A DNA stretch of 64,000 bases from Gloeobacter morelensis MG652769 (GCF_021018745.1 NZ_CP063845.1:4030001-4094000), one strand, 5' to 3'; counted from the stretch's first letter, positions 36,726 to 45,298 are shown. Translations and numbers: made by a program. Notes: generated by a model from the sequence alone, not told the origin.

Positions 36726-37941
36726 AGTCCCTCAGCCTCGGTCCAATCCGTCTGGTGCTTCGGTCAAACATCTCCAGGCGAGGCACGATCAGCTTGAGCA
36801 CCTGTACCGGATCGTGCGGCTGGGTGAAGACGACCCGGCAGACATGCGCGATCCCCGCTTTCCGGATGGCGGCGACGAGCACCTCCCAGGCCGAGGACAG
36901 ATCGCAAACTTCACCAGATCGATCGCCAATCGCTTCAAAGCCAATCATTCCTTCGGGGCGTGAGACTTTGGCTGCCAGTTTTCGGCTGAAGGCCAGCTCC
37001 TGCTCGCCGTTCATCTGGGCAAGCAGCCGGTGGCGCTCGATGAGATCGTCCCGCCCGCCATGGATGAACGACAGGCGCCCCTGGACCGCTTCGCAGATAG
37101 CGCGCACCGCGGCGATCTCCTTGAAAGGGTGGCATCCGAAGCCGCCGCAAATGTAGACGGCATCGACCGGGTCCGGCTCCATGACGTAGGCGGCGAAGTA
37201 CGGCAACTCGAAGAGGTTCTCGACGTAGCGCAGCAGCAGGGTGAAACCGGCATCGCTGATCTGCTGTGCCAGGGCGGTCGGTTGCGGCGACAACGAAGCA
37301 ATGTCCACCAGTACCGAGGTGTCGTGCAGGAAACAAAATGACTGGATATCCCGTTCGATCACCTCGGCCAGTCCGTGCACGCTTGCCTCCCAGACGGAGT
37401 TGCCGGAACACAGGCCATTCGAACTCGACCCAAAATGCCTCTGCACCCCCTCTACCGCCGGGGCAGGCACGTAGACGAGTTCTGCCGGCACCAGGCATCG
37501 CGTCGAGCTGAGCAATTCCTCTGCTTCCACGCACGGCATCGGGTCATCGAGAGTAATCTGGGCGCCGATGACAGGACAAAAATCAAGAATAGCTTCCGGT
37601 CGTCTCCTGCCGTCGAGGACGTCGCGCGGTGTGGCCATCACGTAATCGACGGCCGAACGCCCATACTCGGCCATGGCAAACTCAATCGCTTCCATGTATG
37701 CCCCGACGCGCGCCTCCTCAGGACGGAGCCCTTTGCCTGCATTGACGCACAGAGAACCAGGCAGCGCCGTGGGTCGGATACTGGCAAAAACAGGAATGCC
37801 GATGCAGTCTAACCGGGTGGTGTCCGTCACGCGGGTGATCCCCAAGCGGCTTGCAAAAGCCCGCGCCCGCTGGAGAGTTTCCGCGAGCGCAGCCACGCGC
37901 AAACTCGAACTCATCCTATACAAATCTGTAGTCTCAGTCAT
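36706..37941 (-). CDS. YcaO-domain enzyme of the TfuA-linked (thioamide-forming) type
   Basis: YcaO enzymes use ATP to activate peptide-backbone amides. This 411-aa protein has the ATP/Mg-binding acidic clusters MEAIEFAMAEYG (E84, E87) and WEASVHGLAEVIERD (E186, E193, E196) and the GFGCHPFKEIAAVRAICEAVQ segment. Azoline-forming cyclodehydratases usually end in PxPxP; this protein ends in RDYARFHE. With a TfuA gene fused by overlap, that points to thioamidation instead of heterocyclisation. The substrate is very probably the repeat precursor encoded 174 bp upstream. The start at 37941 has no clear Shine-Dalgarno; an in-frame ATG at 37914 is possible. Confidence 0.9.
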   Translation of the reverse strand: MTETTDLYRMSSSLRVAALAETLQRARAFASRLGITRVTDTTRLDCIGIPVFASIRPTALPGSLCVNAGKGLRPEEARVGAYMEAIEFAMAEYGRSAVDYVMATPRDVLDGRRRPEAILDFCPVIGAQITLDDPMPCVEAEELLSSTRCLVPAELVYVPAPAVEGVQRHFGSSSNGLCSGNSVWEASVHGLAEVIERDIQSFCFLHDTSVLVDIASLSPQPTALAQQISDAGFTLLLRYVENLFELPYFAAYVMEPDPVDAVYICGGFGCHPFKEIAAVRAICEAVQGRLSFIHGGRDDLIERHRLLAQMNGEQELAFSRKLAAKVSRPEGMIGFEAIGDRSGEVCDLSSAWEVLVAAIRKAGIAHVCRVVFTQPHDPVQVLKLIVPRLEMFDRSTRRIGPRLRDYARFHE

Positions 37942-37972
37942 TTTTTAGCTTGAGGAGGTTTTCAACAAATTG

Positions 37973-38068
37973 CTAGCAAAGAGCACTGCGCAAAATGCCG
38001 GCTACTACCCGCAGCGGAGTGAATAGCCATCGCGCCATATCGCGAACGAGCTTGAGCGCAATGGCCAT
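37973..38068 (-). CDS. Possible 31-aa hydrophobic/basic peptide between precursor and ycaO
   Basis: A short frame starts with ATG at 38068 and ends with TAG at 37973-37975. It encodes a peptide beginning MAIALKLVRDMARWLFTP and ending GILRSALC, which would form an amphipathic basic helix. GAAGTGAG lies a few bases upstream as a partial ribosome site. It is co-oriented with the precursor and ycaO and fills most of the gap between them. It could be a second small peptide, an immunity or leader peptide, or simply a chance frame. Confidence 0.3.
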   Translation of the reverse strand: MAIALKLVRDMARWLFTPLRVVAGILRSALC

Positions 38069-38115
38069 ACTGCTCACTTCAAAGTCGAGTTAAATTCGTG
38101 ACGTAAGGGCTCTGC

Positions 38116-38412
38116 TCAGTTGCGAGAAGCTTCAAGGAAACCACCGCCGCTGTGGTGTGCGGAACTAACCTCTGCAAACCCGCCGCCGCTGTGGTGTGCG
38201 GCACTCGCTTCGCTGAAGCCACCACCGCTATGATGTGCGGAGCTGGCCTCTACAAACCCGCCGCCACTGTGGTGCGCAGCACTTGCACCGAGCGAGCGAA
38301 GGCCAAGCAGCTCTTCAAAAAACAGACCGGATTTCCCATCGAGTTGCAGGGAAATCGTTTGGGATGCGGCAGTACCCGGCTTCACACTATTCGGACCGTA
38401 ACAGTTAAGCAT
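38116..38412 (-). CDS. Candidate multicore RiPP precursor with four His-rich repeats
   Basis: The product is 98 aa from ATG 38412 (GGAG eleven bases upstream); an ATG at 38433 would add seven residues but has no ribosome site. An N-terminal leader of about 42 residues ends in GLFFEELLGLRSLG, the kind of amphipathic segment modifying enzymes dock on. Four tandem 13-residue units of the form [A/V]S-x-A-HHSGGGF-x-E follow, then a short ASRN tail. The repeats contain no Cys or Thr, only Ser, Gly and His. Directly downstream on the same strand are ycaO and tfuA. I infer thioamidation inside the repeats and cleavage into several small peptides. The His pairs suggest metal binding. No protease gene is in the locus. 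Confidence 0.8.
   Translation of the reverse strand: MLNCYGPNSVKPGTAASQTISLQLDGKSGLFFEELLGLRSLGASAAHHSGGGFVEASSAHHSGGGFSEASAAHHSGGGFAEVSSAHHSGGGFLEASRN
38131..38286 (-). repeat. Four in-frame 39-bp repeats coding the core peptides
   Basis: Units lie at 38248-38286, 38209-38247, 38170-38208 and 38131-38169. The AHHSGGGF octapeptide is invariant, while codons for His, Ser and Gly vary between copies (CAC/CAT, AGC/AGT, GGC/GGT/GGG). The position before AHH alternates A, S, A, S, and units 1 and 3 share codons that 2 and 4 do not. This hints that a 78-bp pair was duplicated. Silent variation with protein identity indicates selection on the peptide. Confidence 0.9.
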
Positions 38413-38473
38413 TGGCGTTTTTTCTCCAATCATGTGTTGTAGCAGACGTCACCATTTGGATCGGCCTGGCGCA

Positions 38474-38502
38474 AGACTAACCAGGTGATTTGGTGCTGTC
38501 AA
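38474..38502 (-). promoter_or_regulatory. Probable promoter of the precursor-ycaO-tfuA operon
   Basis: On the minus strand, a perfect TTGACA (38497-38502) is followed after 17 bp by TAGTCT (38474-38479), a weak -10. It lies about 60 bp before the precursor start. The weak -10 suggests dependence on an activator or regulator. Confidence 0.45.
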
Positions 38503-38543
38503 GCTGATAAAACTGACGCTTACACAGAAGGAGTTCGGTTTGA

Positions 38544-38563
38544 TATACCCCCCAGGGGGATGT
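38544..38563. promoter_or_regulatory. CsoR/InrS-like metal-sensor operator candidate
   Basis: TATACCCCCCAGGGGGATGT has the C-tract/G-tract dyad with A/T flanks recognised by CsoR/RcnR-family copper or nickel sensors, such as CsoR and cyanobacterial InrS. It lies in the 251-bp divergent region between the precursor (minus strand) and the ABC exporter genes (plus strand), where it could control either. No CsoR-family gene is in the window. The right half-site is imperfect. Confidence 0.45.
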
Positions 38564-38684
38564 CGCAAAAGCTCACATTTCGCTAAAAGTGTTGGAACGA
38601 CAATAAACTTTTTATGTTTAAGAGAAGCATTTATAGATTGGTTTTGACGCTGACGCTCCAGATGCCGATGGGGAGATATGCTCG

Positions 38685-40418
38685 ATGATGTTGCAACGCC
38701 GTCTGCTGGCTCTGACCCGGGGAGCGCGCGTTCGGCTTGCAGCGACGGCGGCGCTGGGACTGGCAGCCACAGGAACGTATATCGTCCAGGGTTTACTGAC
38801 TGCGCGAGCGGTGGACCAGATCTTGCGAACGGGCTCCTGGTCGTCGATTCTGGACAGTCTTGGTGGGATTGCAGCCTGTATCGTCCTGCGGATCGCTCTT
38901 GTGTGGCTGCGCGAGGTGAGTGCGGTGGAGGTGGCATCGGCTGTGAAACAGATGCTGCGCACGCGGCTTTTCAACCGGCTGCTGTTGCTGGGGCCGGGCT
39001 ATCTCGAAACCAGGCGTACCGGGGCGGTACAGGCAACGGTGGTAGACAGTGTGGAAGCCCTGGAAGGGTATATGGGCTACTACCTTCCGCAGGTGTGCAT
39101 CGCCCTGTGTGCCCCGGCGCTGATCGTAAGCGGACTGTTCGCCCTGGATCCGGTGGTGGGTGCGCTGACGCTCGGTTGCGTACTCGTCGCTCCTTTCGGT
39201 CCCACACTCTATGACTGGCTGCTGGGGGACTATGGCCGCCGCCACTGGCAGGCCTACAGCCGTCTGGGTGCTCAGTTCCTCGACAGCATGCAGGGGATGA
39301 CGACCCTGAAGGCGTTCAATGCGAGCGGACGCCGGGGGTTGACTTTGCAGCGCGAGGCGACGGACTTGTACCGGGCGACCATGGCACAGATGTCTTTGTC
39401 GCTGGTCGGTTCGGGTATTGCAGGCTTGGCCCTCAGTGCCGGTACGGCGCTCGCGGTCGGGGTGGGGGCGCTGCATCTGGCTGAGGGCAGCTTGAGCATT
39501 CCGGGTTTGCTGACCATTTTGTTTCTCTCAGCCGAATGCTTTCGTCCCCTGGCTGATCTCAATACGTATTGGCACCTGGGTTACAGAGGGATTTCCGCTT
39601 CCCCCGCCGTCTTTGAGCTATTGGAAGCACAGCCGGTGGTGGGCGAAGCGGCGATCTCGGGGTCGGTCGGAGCAGAATCCGGCACTCTGGCCGTTGGCTT
39701 CGAGAACGTCATATTTGCCTACACCGATGGGGAGCGTCCAGCCCTGGGTGGGCTCTCGTTTGAGGTGGGACCCGGTGAGACCGTCGCCCTGGTCGGGCGC
39801 TCGGGAGCGGGCAAATCGACGGTGGTCTCGTTGCTGTTCCGCTTTTTCGACCCGCAGAGCGGACGGATTACACTCGCCGGCCGAGATATCAGGGAGTATT
39901 CACTCGAAAGCTTGCGCAGCTTGATCGCAGTGGTACCGCAGGAGACGTACCTTTTTCACGGCACGGTAGCTGAGAACCTGCGGCTGGGTAGACGCGACGC
40001 CACACCCGCCCAACTGGAAGCGGCCGCAAGGACGGCAAACGCCCACGACTTTATTGCCGAAATGCCCGAGGGCTATCAGACCATCGTCGGTGAACGGGGA
40101 TTGAAGCTTTCCGGCGGGCAGCGCCAGCGCCTCGCGATTGCCCGGGCACTGTTGAAAGATGCTCCCCTACTGATTCTGGATGAAGCAACATCCAGCGTGG
40201 ATGCGGCCAACGAGGCGCAAATCCAGCAGGCGCTCGAACGCCTGCGCTCCGGTCGCACCACACTGGTGATTGCCCATCGGCTCTCGACGGTGGTGAATGC
40301 CGATCGCATCGTGGTACTCGAACAAGGACAGGCCGTTCAAGCAGGACGCCATCGAGACTTGCTCTCGCAGCCGGGGGCATACGCGCGATTGGTAACGGCA
40401 CAGCAAGGAACTTTATGA
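38685..40418 (+). CDS. ABC exporter half-transporter, CydD-like
   Basis: This 577-aa fusion of a six-helix type-1 exporter domain (about residues 1-315) with an ATPase domain has Walker A GRSGAGKSTVVSLLF, the signature LSGGQRQRLAIARAL, Walker B LLILDEATSSVD and the H-loop VIAHRLSTV. TLKAFNASGR and AECFRPLADL are reminiscent of CydD. It overlaps the next half-transporter by 4 bp, so the two form a heterodimer. Divergent orientation from the precursor and shared promoter region suggest export of the peptide or of a thiol/metal complex. It has no C39 peptidase domain, so it would not remove the leader. Confidence 0.9.
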   Translation: MMLQRRLLALTRGARVRLAATAALGLAATGTYIVQGLLTARAVDQILRTGSWSSILDSLGGIAACIVLRIALVWLREVSAVEVASAVKQMLRTRLFNRLLLLGPGYLETRRTGAVQATVVDSVEALEGYMGYYLPQVCIALCAPALIVSGLFALDPVVGALTLGCVLVAPFGPTLYDWLLGDYGRRHWQAYSRLGAQFLDSMQGMTTLKAFNASGRRGLTLQREATDLYRATMAQMSLSLVGSGIAGLALSAGTALAVGVGALHLAEGSLSIPGLLTILFLSAECFRPLADLNTYWHLGYRGISASPAVFELLEAQPVVGEAAISGSVGAESGTLAVGFENVIFAYTDGERPALGGLSFEVGPGETVALVGRSGAGKSTVVSLLFRFFDPQSGRITLAGRDIREYSLESLRSLIAVVPQETYLFHGTVAENLRLGRRDATPAQLEAAARTANAHDFIAEMPEGYQTIVGERGLKLSGGQRQRLAIARALLKDAPLLILDEATSSVDAANEAQIQQALERLRSGRTTLVIAHRLSTVVNADRIVVLEQGQAVQAGRHRDLLSQPGAYARLVTAQQGTL

Positions 40419-42202
40419 CACTGGAACAGGTACCGGCTCCGGAAGGGATCCAATGGGACGGCCAAACCCTCCCGCCCCGCCCGTCCGGGTTCTGGAAGCT
40501 CCTGGCGATGTTGAAGAGCCACTTTTGGCTGATGGGTCTGACCATCGCTTCTGGGATCACCAACCAGGCCATGGCGATTGCCGCCACTTGCCTCGGGGCT
40601 TATCTGGTCGGTACAGCGGTAACTGGCAGCAACGTCGAGGCGCTCGTACCCCTGCTGTGGCTTCTGGGCGGTACCGTGCTGCTGCGGGCACTGATGGCCT
40701 GGCTTGAGATGTGGCTCGCCCACGATCTGGCCTACCGCATCCTGGCCGATGTGCGCGGCGCACTGTATCGGGCACTCGAACGACTGGCGCCAAGTTATCT
40801 GCTCGATCGCCGCAGCGGGGATCTCGCTTGCTCCGTGATGTCCGACGTTGAGATGCTGGAGTGGTTTTACGCCCACACGGTGGGAACGTTTGTCGTGGCC
40901 GTGGTCGTGCCGGTCGGCGCACTGATTGCCCTGGCGACGCTGCATGGACTGCTGGTGCTCTCGTTGTTGCCGGCCCTCGTCCTGGTGGTGAGTATTCCTC
41001 TGTGGTTTGGCCGGCGTGCCTCCCGCGAAGGCAAGGCGTTGCGCCGGCAGTTGGGCGAAGTCAACGCGGAGGTCGTGGATGCGGTGCAGGGATTGCGAGA
41101 GATCGTCGCTTTCGGCCAGGGCGGGTATTTCGGCGAAAGGCTTGCCCGTCGCGACCGGGAGCTGCGCAAAAGCCAGATGGCCCACGGCGGCCGGGCTGGT
41201 CTTGAGGGTGCTCTCACCAATGGGGCGGTTTCCCTGGGTATGCTGTGCGTGCTCGCGGCGGCCGCCTACCTGGTGGCACGTGGGTCGCTCGGCTTCGCTT
41301 TTTTCCCGTTGAGTATTGTGCTTGCCGCTTACACCTTTGAGCCCGTCGTGGCGCTCACCCGAATCACTCAGAACCTCGGCGTGATTTTCGCAGCGGCAGA
41401 GCGGGTCTTCGCGGTGCTCGATGCGCCGGCTTTGGTCGAGGACAAAGTGGCAGCGCCCCCTACCGGACAGATAGTGCCCCACGTGCGATTCAATCAAGTC
41501 AGCTTCCGCTACGGTCCGGCGCTCCCCAATGCCCTGGAGAATGTCTCGTTCGAGGTGGCAGCGGGAGAAACGGTTGCTTTGGTCGGGCACTCCGGTGCGG
41601 GTAAATCCACCTGCATTCACCTGCTGCTGCGCTTTTGGGACACTACGGCCGGATCGGTCACGATCGGGGGCCATGATTTGCGCAATTTTCCGCAAGCCAC
41701 GCTGCGGGAACTGATCGCACTGGTGCCGCAAGATATTTATTTATTCAATATGAGCATCCGGGACAACATTCGCCTGGGTCGGCCCGCCGCTTGCGACGAA
41801 GAAGTCAAAGCAGCCGCCCGCCTGGCCTTGGCAGACGAATTTGTCTGCTGCTTGCCCCAGGGCTATGACACGAATGCTGGTGAGCGTGGCCTGCAATTAT
41901 CAGGTGGGCAGCGCCAGCGCATTGCCATCGCACGAGCGTTGCTCAAAAATTCACCCATCCTCGTGATGGACGAAGCAGTTTCCAACCTGGACACCGAGAA
42001 TGAACTGGCACTCCAGACAGCCATGGACCGCCTGCGCTCCGGACGGACCACGCTGGTGATTGCCCATCGGCTTTCGACCATCCGCAGCGCCGATCGGATT
42101 GTCGTCCTCCAAGCCGGACAGGTAGTCGAGACAGGAACCCACGCGCAACTGATGCGGCGTGGGGGGCGCTACGCCGAACTGCTTGCCGCGCAGCACAACT
42201 GA
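40415..42202 (+). CDS. ABC exporter half-transporter, CydC-like partner
   Basis: This 595-aa half-transporter has TM helices at about residues 35-330. Its ATPase has Walker A GHSGAGKSTCIHLLL, signature LSGGQRQRIAIARAL, Walker B ILVMDEAVSNLD and H-loop VIAHRLSTI. The start codon overlaps the stop of the first half-transporter (ATGA), which is strong evidence for a heterodimer. Walker B has Glu followed by AVSNLD, so both sites look ATPase-competent. Its end is nine bases from the convergent ABC-2 permease gene. Confidence 0.9.
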   Translation: MTLEQVPAPEGIQWDGQTLPPRPSGFWKLLAMLKSHFWLMGLTIASGITNQAMAIAATCLGAYLVGTAVTGSNVEALVPLLWLLGGTVLLRALMAWLEMWLAHDLAYRILADVRGALYRALERLAPSYLLDRRSGDLACSVMSDVEMLEWFYAHTVGTFVVAVVVPVGALIALATLHGLLVLSLLPALVLVVSIPLWFGRRASREGKALRRQLGEVNAEVVDAVQGLREIVAFGQGGYFGERLARRDRELRKSQMAHGGRAGLEGALTNGAVSLGMLCVLAAAAYLVARGSLGFAFFPLSIVLAAYTFEPVVALTRITQNLGVIFAAAERVFAVLDAPALVEDKVAAPPTGQIVPHVRFNQVSFRYGPALPNALENVSFEVAAGETVALVGHSGAGKSTCIHLLLRFWDTTAGSVTIGGHDLRNFPQATLRELIALVPQDIYLFNMSIRDNIRLGRPAACDEEVKAAARLALADEFVCCLPQGYDTNAGERGLQLSGGQRQRIAIARALLKNSPILVMDEAVSNLDTENELALQTAMDRLRSGRTTLVIAHRLSTIRSADRIVVLQAGQVVETGTHAQLMRRGGRYAELLAAQHN

Positions 42203-42211
42203 AGCGCGCCT

Positions 42212-43654
42212 CTAGCCGGTGATTGGATAGCGGCGCAAGGCTGAGAGGCCGACTAGACCAATGAGCACAGCAGGAGCAATCAACCCCAGCAGACTGCCAA
42301 GGACGCGCTCGGTGAGCGGGCCGGGAGCTTCTTCAGAGAACCTAAAGCGCTGCCGCGCTTGTAGGTCATACGTGTCGAAGTACCGCTTACCCATCGTGTC
42401 GGCGCGAAAGAACTTCTGCCAGTCGCGGTGGTAGACCTCTACCTGTCCCAGGAAGTGGCGGTAGCGGGCCACACCGGTACCGGCCAGGTCGTTGAGCGCT
42501 TCTTGGGTGACCACGGCCGGGGAGAGGTAGCGATAGCGGTCCACCCACTCCTGCTGGCGCAAAAGCTGTGCGTCGAAGCGTTCGAGCACCGGCCGGACGC
42601 GCCGGTCAACCTCCGCCTGGACGAGCGTGTAGCGGACGCCGTAATCGGTGTAGTTAAATCCGCCCTTACCCTCGGCGGCCAATTCCGGATGGTCCGCCTG
42701 GTACTTGCTCAGGAACTGGTCGCTTTGGTCGCTGGCGGCGCTGGACGCTTCGCGCAGGGACTGGATCATCTCAAGCCGCGAGGGCATCGGATCGACAGCG
42801 CTGATCGTGATGTTGACCAGGGCCGGAATCAGCATCACAAAGGCCAGCCACAGGCCCATCAAGGCGACGGCATTGGTCGCGGAACTGCCGCCCAGGGCGT
42901 TTACCGCTACCGCGGCTGCAAACCAGAAAGCTCCGTAAGATGCGACCACCAGTATCCATAATCCCAAGCGCAGGGCGGTGCCCGGTGCCCCCAGTTCGGC
43001 ACCGCCCAGAACGACCCCGGCCAGGGAAAAAACGACGGCCAGCGCCAGGACGATCAAAGCCCGAAAAGCGATTTTGCCGAGTACGAAGGTAGCGAGGGCC
43101 ACCGGCTGCGACAGCAACATCGAGAGCGTGCCCTCGTCGCGTTCCTGGGAGATGAGGTTGTAGCTCAAAGCCAGGATCAACAGCGGGTAGAGATAAACGA
43201 TCACGAAGGCCAGATCGAAGTGCCCAGCCAGCAAGTTGGTCGGGTTCTCGATCTCGTTGTTGTTGATGAAAGCCTGCTTGCTGGCGGTGGTCACCTTGAA
43301 GTAGTACGGGTAGAGATCGCTTTGACCGACCGATAGGGAGGCCAGGGGACCGGGCGGCATCACCGCGTAACGCCCCGCAAGCGAGTAGCCGACCCACCAG
43401 GCACTGGCCTGCGGAGCCTCTTTCAATGCGGCCGTCGGTCCGTGCTCAAGGGACGCCAACTGCTTACCCAGCGAGGCCAACCGTGTTGCCTCGTCCTGCC
43501 TGGCGGTCTGGATCGCCTCCTGCTGGAACTGCACCCAGGCGGCCCCGTTGTAGACCCCATAGCCAATCAGGAGCGCGAACAGGCCGACGATGGGCCAAAG
43601 GGTGCTTTGGGCAACCAGGTTGCGCCACTCGTGCTTGATAATTGGCCCTAACAT
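42212..43654 (-). CDS. ABC-2-type permease with DUF3526-like domain (second of a pair)
   Basis: This 480-aa membrane protein has an N-terminal helix (TLWPIVGLFALLIGYGVY), a large soluble loop and a block of five helices in the middle (SQERDEGTLSMLLSQPVAL is the ABC-2 hallmark). A further soluble segment and a last helix ending in RRYPI follow. Such proteins pair with a co-oriented sister permease and an ATPase and are often found beside TonB receptors. ATG at 43654 has AGGAAG upstream. It is 45 bp downstream of the sister permease gene. Confidence 0.85.
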   Translation of the reverse strand: MLGPIIKHEWRNLVAQSTLWPIVGLFALLIGYGVYNGAAWVQFQQEAIQTARQDEATRLASLGKQLASLEHGPTAALKEAPQASAWWVGYSLAGRYAVMPPGPLASLSVGQSDLYPYYFKVTTASKQAFINNNEIENPTNLLAGHFDLAFVIVYLYPLLILALSYNLISQERDEGTLSMLLSQPVALATFVLGKIAFRALIVLALAVVFSLAGVVLGGAELGAPGTALRLGLWILVVASYGAFWFAAAVAVNALGGSSATNAVALMGLWLAFVMLIPALVNITISAVDPMPSRLEMIQSLREASSAASDQSDQFLSKYQADHPELAAEGKGGFNYTDYGVRYTLVQAEVDRRVRPVLERFDAQLLRQQEWVDRYRYLSPAVVTQEALNDLAGTGVARYRHFLGQVEVYHRDWQKFFRADTMGKRYFDTYDLQARQRFRFSEEAPGPLTERVLGSLLGLIAPAVLIGLVGLSALRRYPITG

Positions 43655-43699
43655 CTGCGCTTCCTGTTCCAGTTGGCTCGACTCGACACAAAACATTCC

Positions 43700-45118
43700 T
43701 CAATCGACGCGCAGCCTGGTTGTAGCCTGAAAGGCGGCCGTCACACCGACAACCAACCAGCCCAGGGCAAAGACGATGCTCCAGGAGTAATTGGTCAGCA
43801 CCCAGCCGACCGACGGCATCCGGTAAGTAAAAGCCGGTACCTTTGCCCACGTCTCGGCACCGACCGTATCCTCCCAATTGCCCGCTTCTGTGTGGAGCAT
43901 CTCCTCGTTCATCGTCTTGATCAAACCGCGGCGGTAGCTCTCGGCCGCCCTGGCAAAATCGCGGTGCTGGGCAAAATCCGTGCCGGACAGGCCCATCGAA
44001 AGCGTCCGCACGGCCAGCAAGGGTGCGAAGAGTGCCCCCCATTGATGAACGGTGTTCTGGCGCTCGAAAGTTTGCCAGAGGGAGCCGTAGTGCTTGTCGA
44101 AAACTTTGTTGCCGTAGTTCTCGCCCTCCTGCAAGGCGATGGCATCGAAGTTGATCGGCAAATCCTCGACCCGCTTGACTCCGTACTGCTTGAGAGTCTG
44201 GGCCTTCAAAACGGCCAGGCGGGCGTCGGCGGAGTTGTGACCGGTGACGCCGTTGTCGATGTCCTGCTTGACGGCCTGAGCGAAAGCGAGGGCGGAGGGA
44301 CCGGGGTAAACGCGTCTTGCCAGATCGGCAACGGCGCGGGGTGCTACCAGGCCGTTGCCGATCCAAAAAGCGAGCAACAGCACGAGGGCCAGTTGGGAGG
44401 AGCGTACCGCGGCCGATACAGCGAGCGACAGGCCGACGAATGTGCCGAAGTAGACAAGATAACTGGCACCCATCAGCAACACGCGCACTGCACTTGTGAT
44501 CATTGCGTCCGGCCCGGCCGAGAGGGCGAGGGCGATCACGCCGAGAATCGTCGCCGGGACCAGCAGCAGCGAAAGGGCAAAGCTGGTGCCCAGGGCTTTG
44601 CCGAGGGCCAGATCCCGCCTGGGTACCCCCAGGCTCAGCACCTGCCTGAGCGTGCCCCTCTCGCGTTCATCCGCAAAAGCACCAAACGTCAACAGCACGA
44701 TGAGCAGTGGCAGCAACTGCTGCAGCACCGTAGCGGCGGTCAGCTCGCTGAAGCGCTGCACAGCGGTGGCGTCCTGGGCTGGGCGATAGCGAAAGTCGTT
44801 TTGCTTGTGCGCCTCCAGCCATACCGCCGCACCGACGTACTTCTCCACTCCCACGTCCACCGACGCGAGCGGCAGTTGAGGCCGGAAGGCATACACGCCG
44901 TAGTGAGCCGCCGAATGGGGATTTTTACGGCCCTGGGCGAGCCACTGCGCGCGGGTGATCCGTTCTGCCGCCGCCCGCTCTGTGGCGCTATCGCTGTAGT
45001 GCTTCCAACCGGCAGCCAGTGACGCCAGAAGCAGGCACCCGACGATGAGCGCCGCGAGCCGAAAGCGACCGTCGCGCACGATCTCTGTGGTCTCTTTGCG
45101 TGCGATCCGGATAATCAT
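43700..45118 (-). CDS. ABC-2-type permease with DUF3526-like domain (first of a pair)
   Basis: This 472-aa membrane protein has the same layout as its downstream neighbour: N-terminal anchor (RLAALIVGCLLLASLAAGW), soluble domain, central helices with ADERERGTLRQVLSLGV, and a soluble part before the last helix. The pair would form the membrane channel of an ABC exporter. The gene for its ATPase should be upstream, and only a deleted remnant is found there (45150-45298). The pair may be non-functional or may borrow another ATPase. Confidence 0.85.
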   Translation of the reverse strand: MIIRIARKETTEIVRDGRFRLAALIVGCLLLASLAAGWKHYSDSATERAAAERITRAQWLAQGRKNPHSAAHYGVYAFRPQLPLASVDVGVEKYVGAAVWLEAHKQNDFRYRPAQDATAVQRFSELTAATVLQQLLPLLIVLLTFGAFADERERGTLRQVLSLGVPRRDLALGKALGTSFALSLLLVPATILGVIALALSAGPDAMITSAVRVLLMGASYLVYFGTFVGLSLAVSAAVRSSQLALVLLLAFWIGNGLVAPRAVADLARRVYPGPSALAFAQAVKQDIDNGVTGHNSADARLAVLKAQTLKQYGVKRVEDLPINFDAIALQEGENYGNKVFDKHYGSLWQTFERQNTVHQWGALFAPLLAVRTLSMGLSGTDFAQHRDFARAAESYRRGLIKTMNEEMLHTEAGNWEDTVGAETWAKVPAFTYRMPSVGWVLTNYSWSIVFALGWLVVGVTAAFQATTRLRVD

Positions 45119-45149
45119 GATGCCCTTATTGAAACAATATTGTCCCGCC

Positions 45150-45298
45150 TCAGTCCCGCATATTCTCTAGATAAATACGCTCCAACTGAGCCGGATCGAT
45201 ATCTTCACAAACATGACTCACAAGCAGCCGGCCCTGTTCCGTTTGTCAAGGGCCGTTGCGCCGCTGTAGACCTTGGTGGGATCAGTTGCCTCGAACAC
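45150..45298 (-). pseudogene. Internally deleted ABC ATPase gene, N- and C-terminal ends only
   Basis: A GTG at 45298 with GGGAG six bases upstream opens VFEATDPTKVYSGATALDK, which matches the first 20 residues of ABC ATPases (TKVY...ALD). In another frame the last 32 codons read TEQGRLLVSHVCEDIDPAQL then ERIYLENMRD-stop, a typical C-terminus of ATPases paired with ABC-2 permeases. The whole middle, including Walker A, signature and Walker B, is missing. The stop is 31 bp before the permease gene at 45118, where the ATPase gene is expected. I read this as one internal deletion of several hundred bases. Confidence 0.65.

Noticed and set aside
38131-38286. CRISPR-like array of 39-bp repeats
   Set aside because: The units abut with no spacers and are read in one frame as a peptide repeat.
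36706-38412. Azole-forming (TOMM) cyclodehydratase locus
   Set aside because: The YcaO lacks a C-terminal PxPxP, no E1-like partner or dehydrogenase is encoded, and the core repeats have no Cys or Thr; a TfuA partner is present instead.
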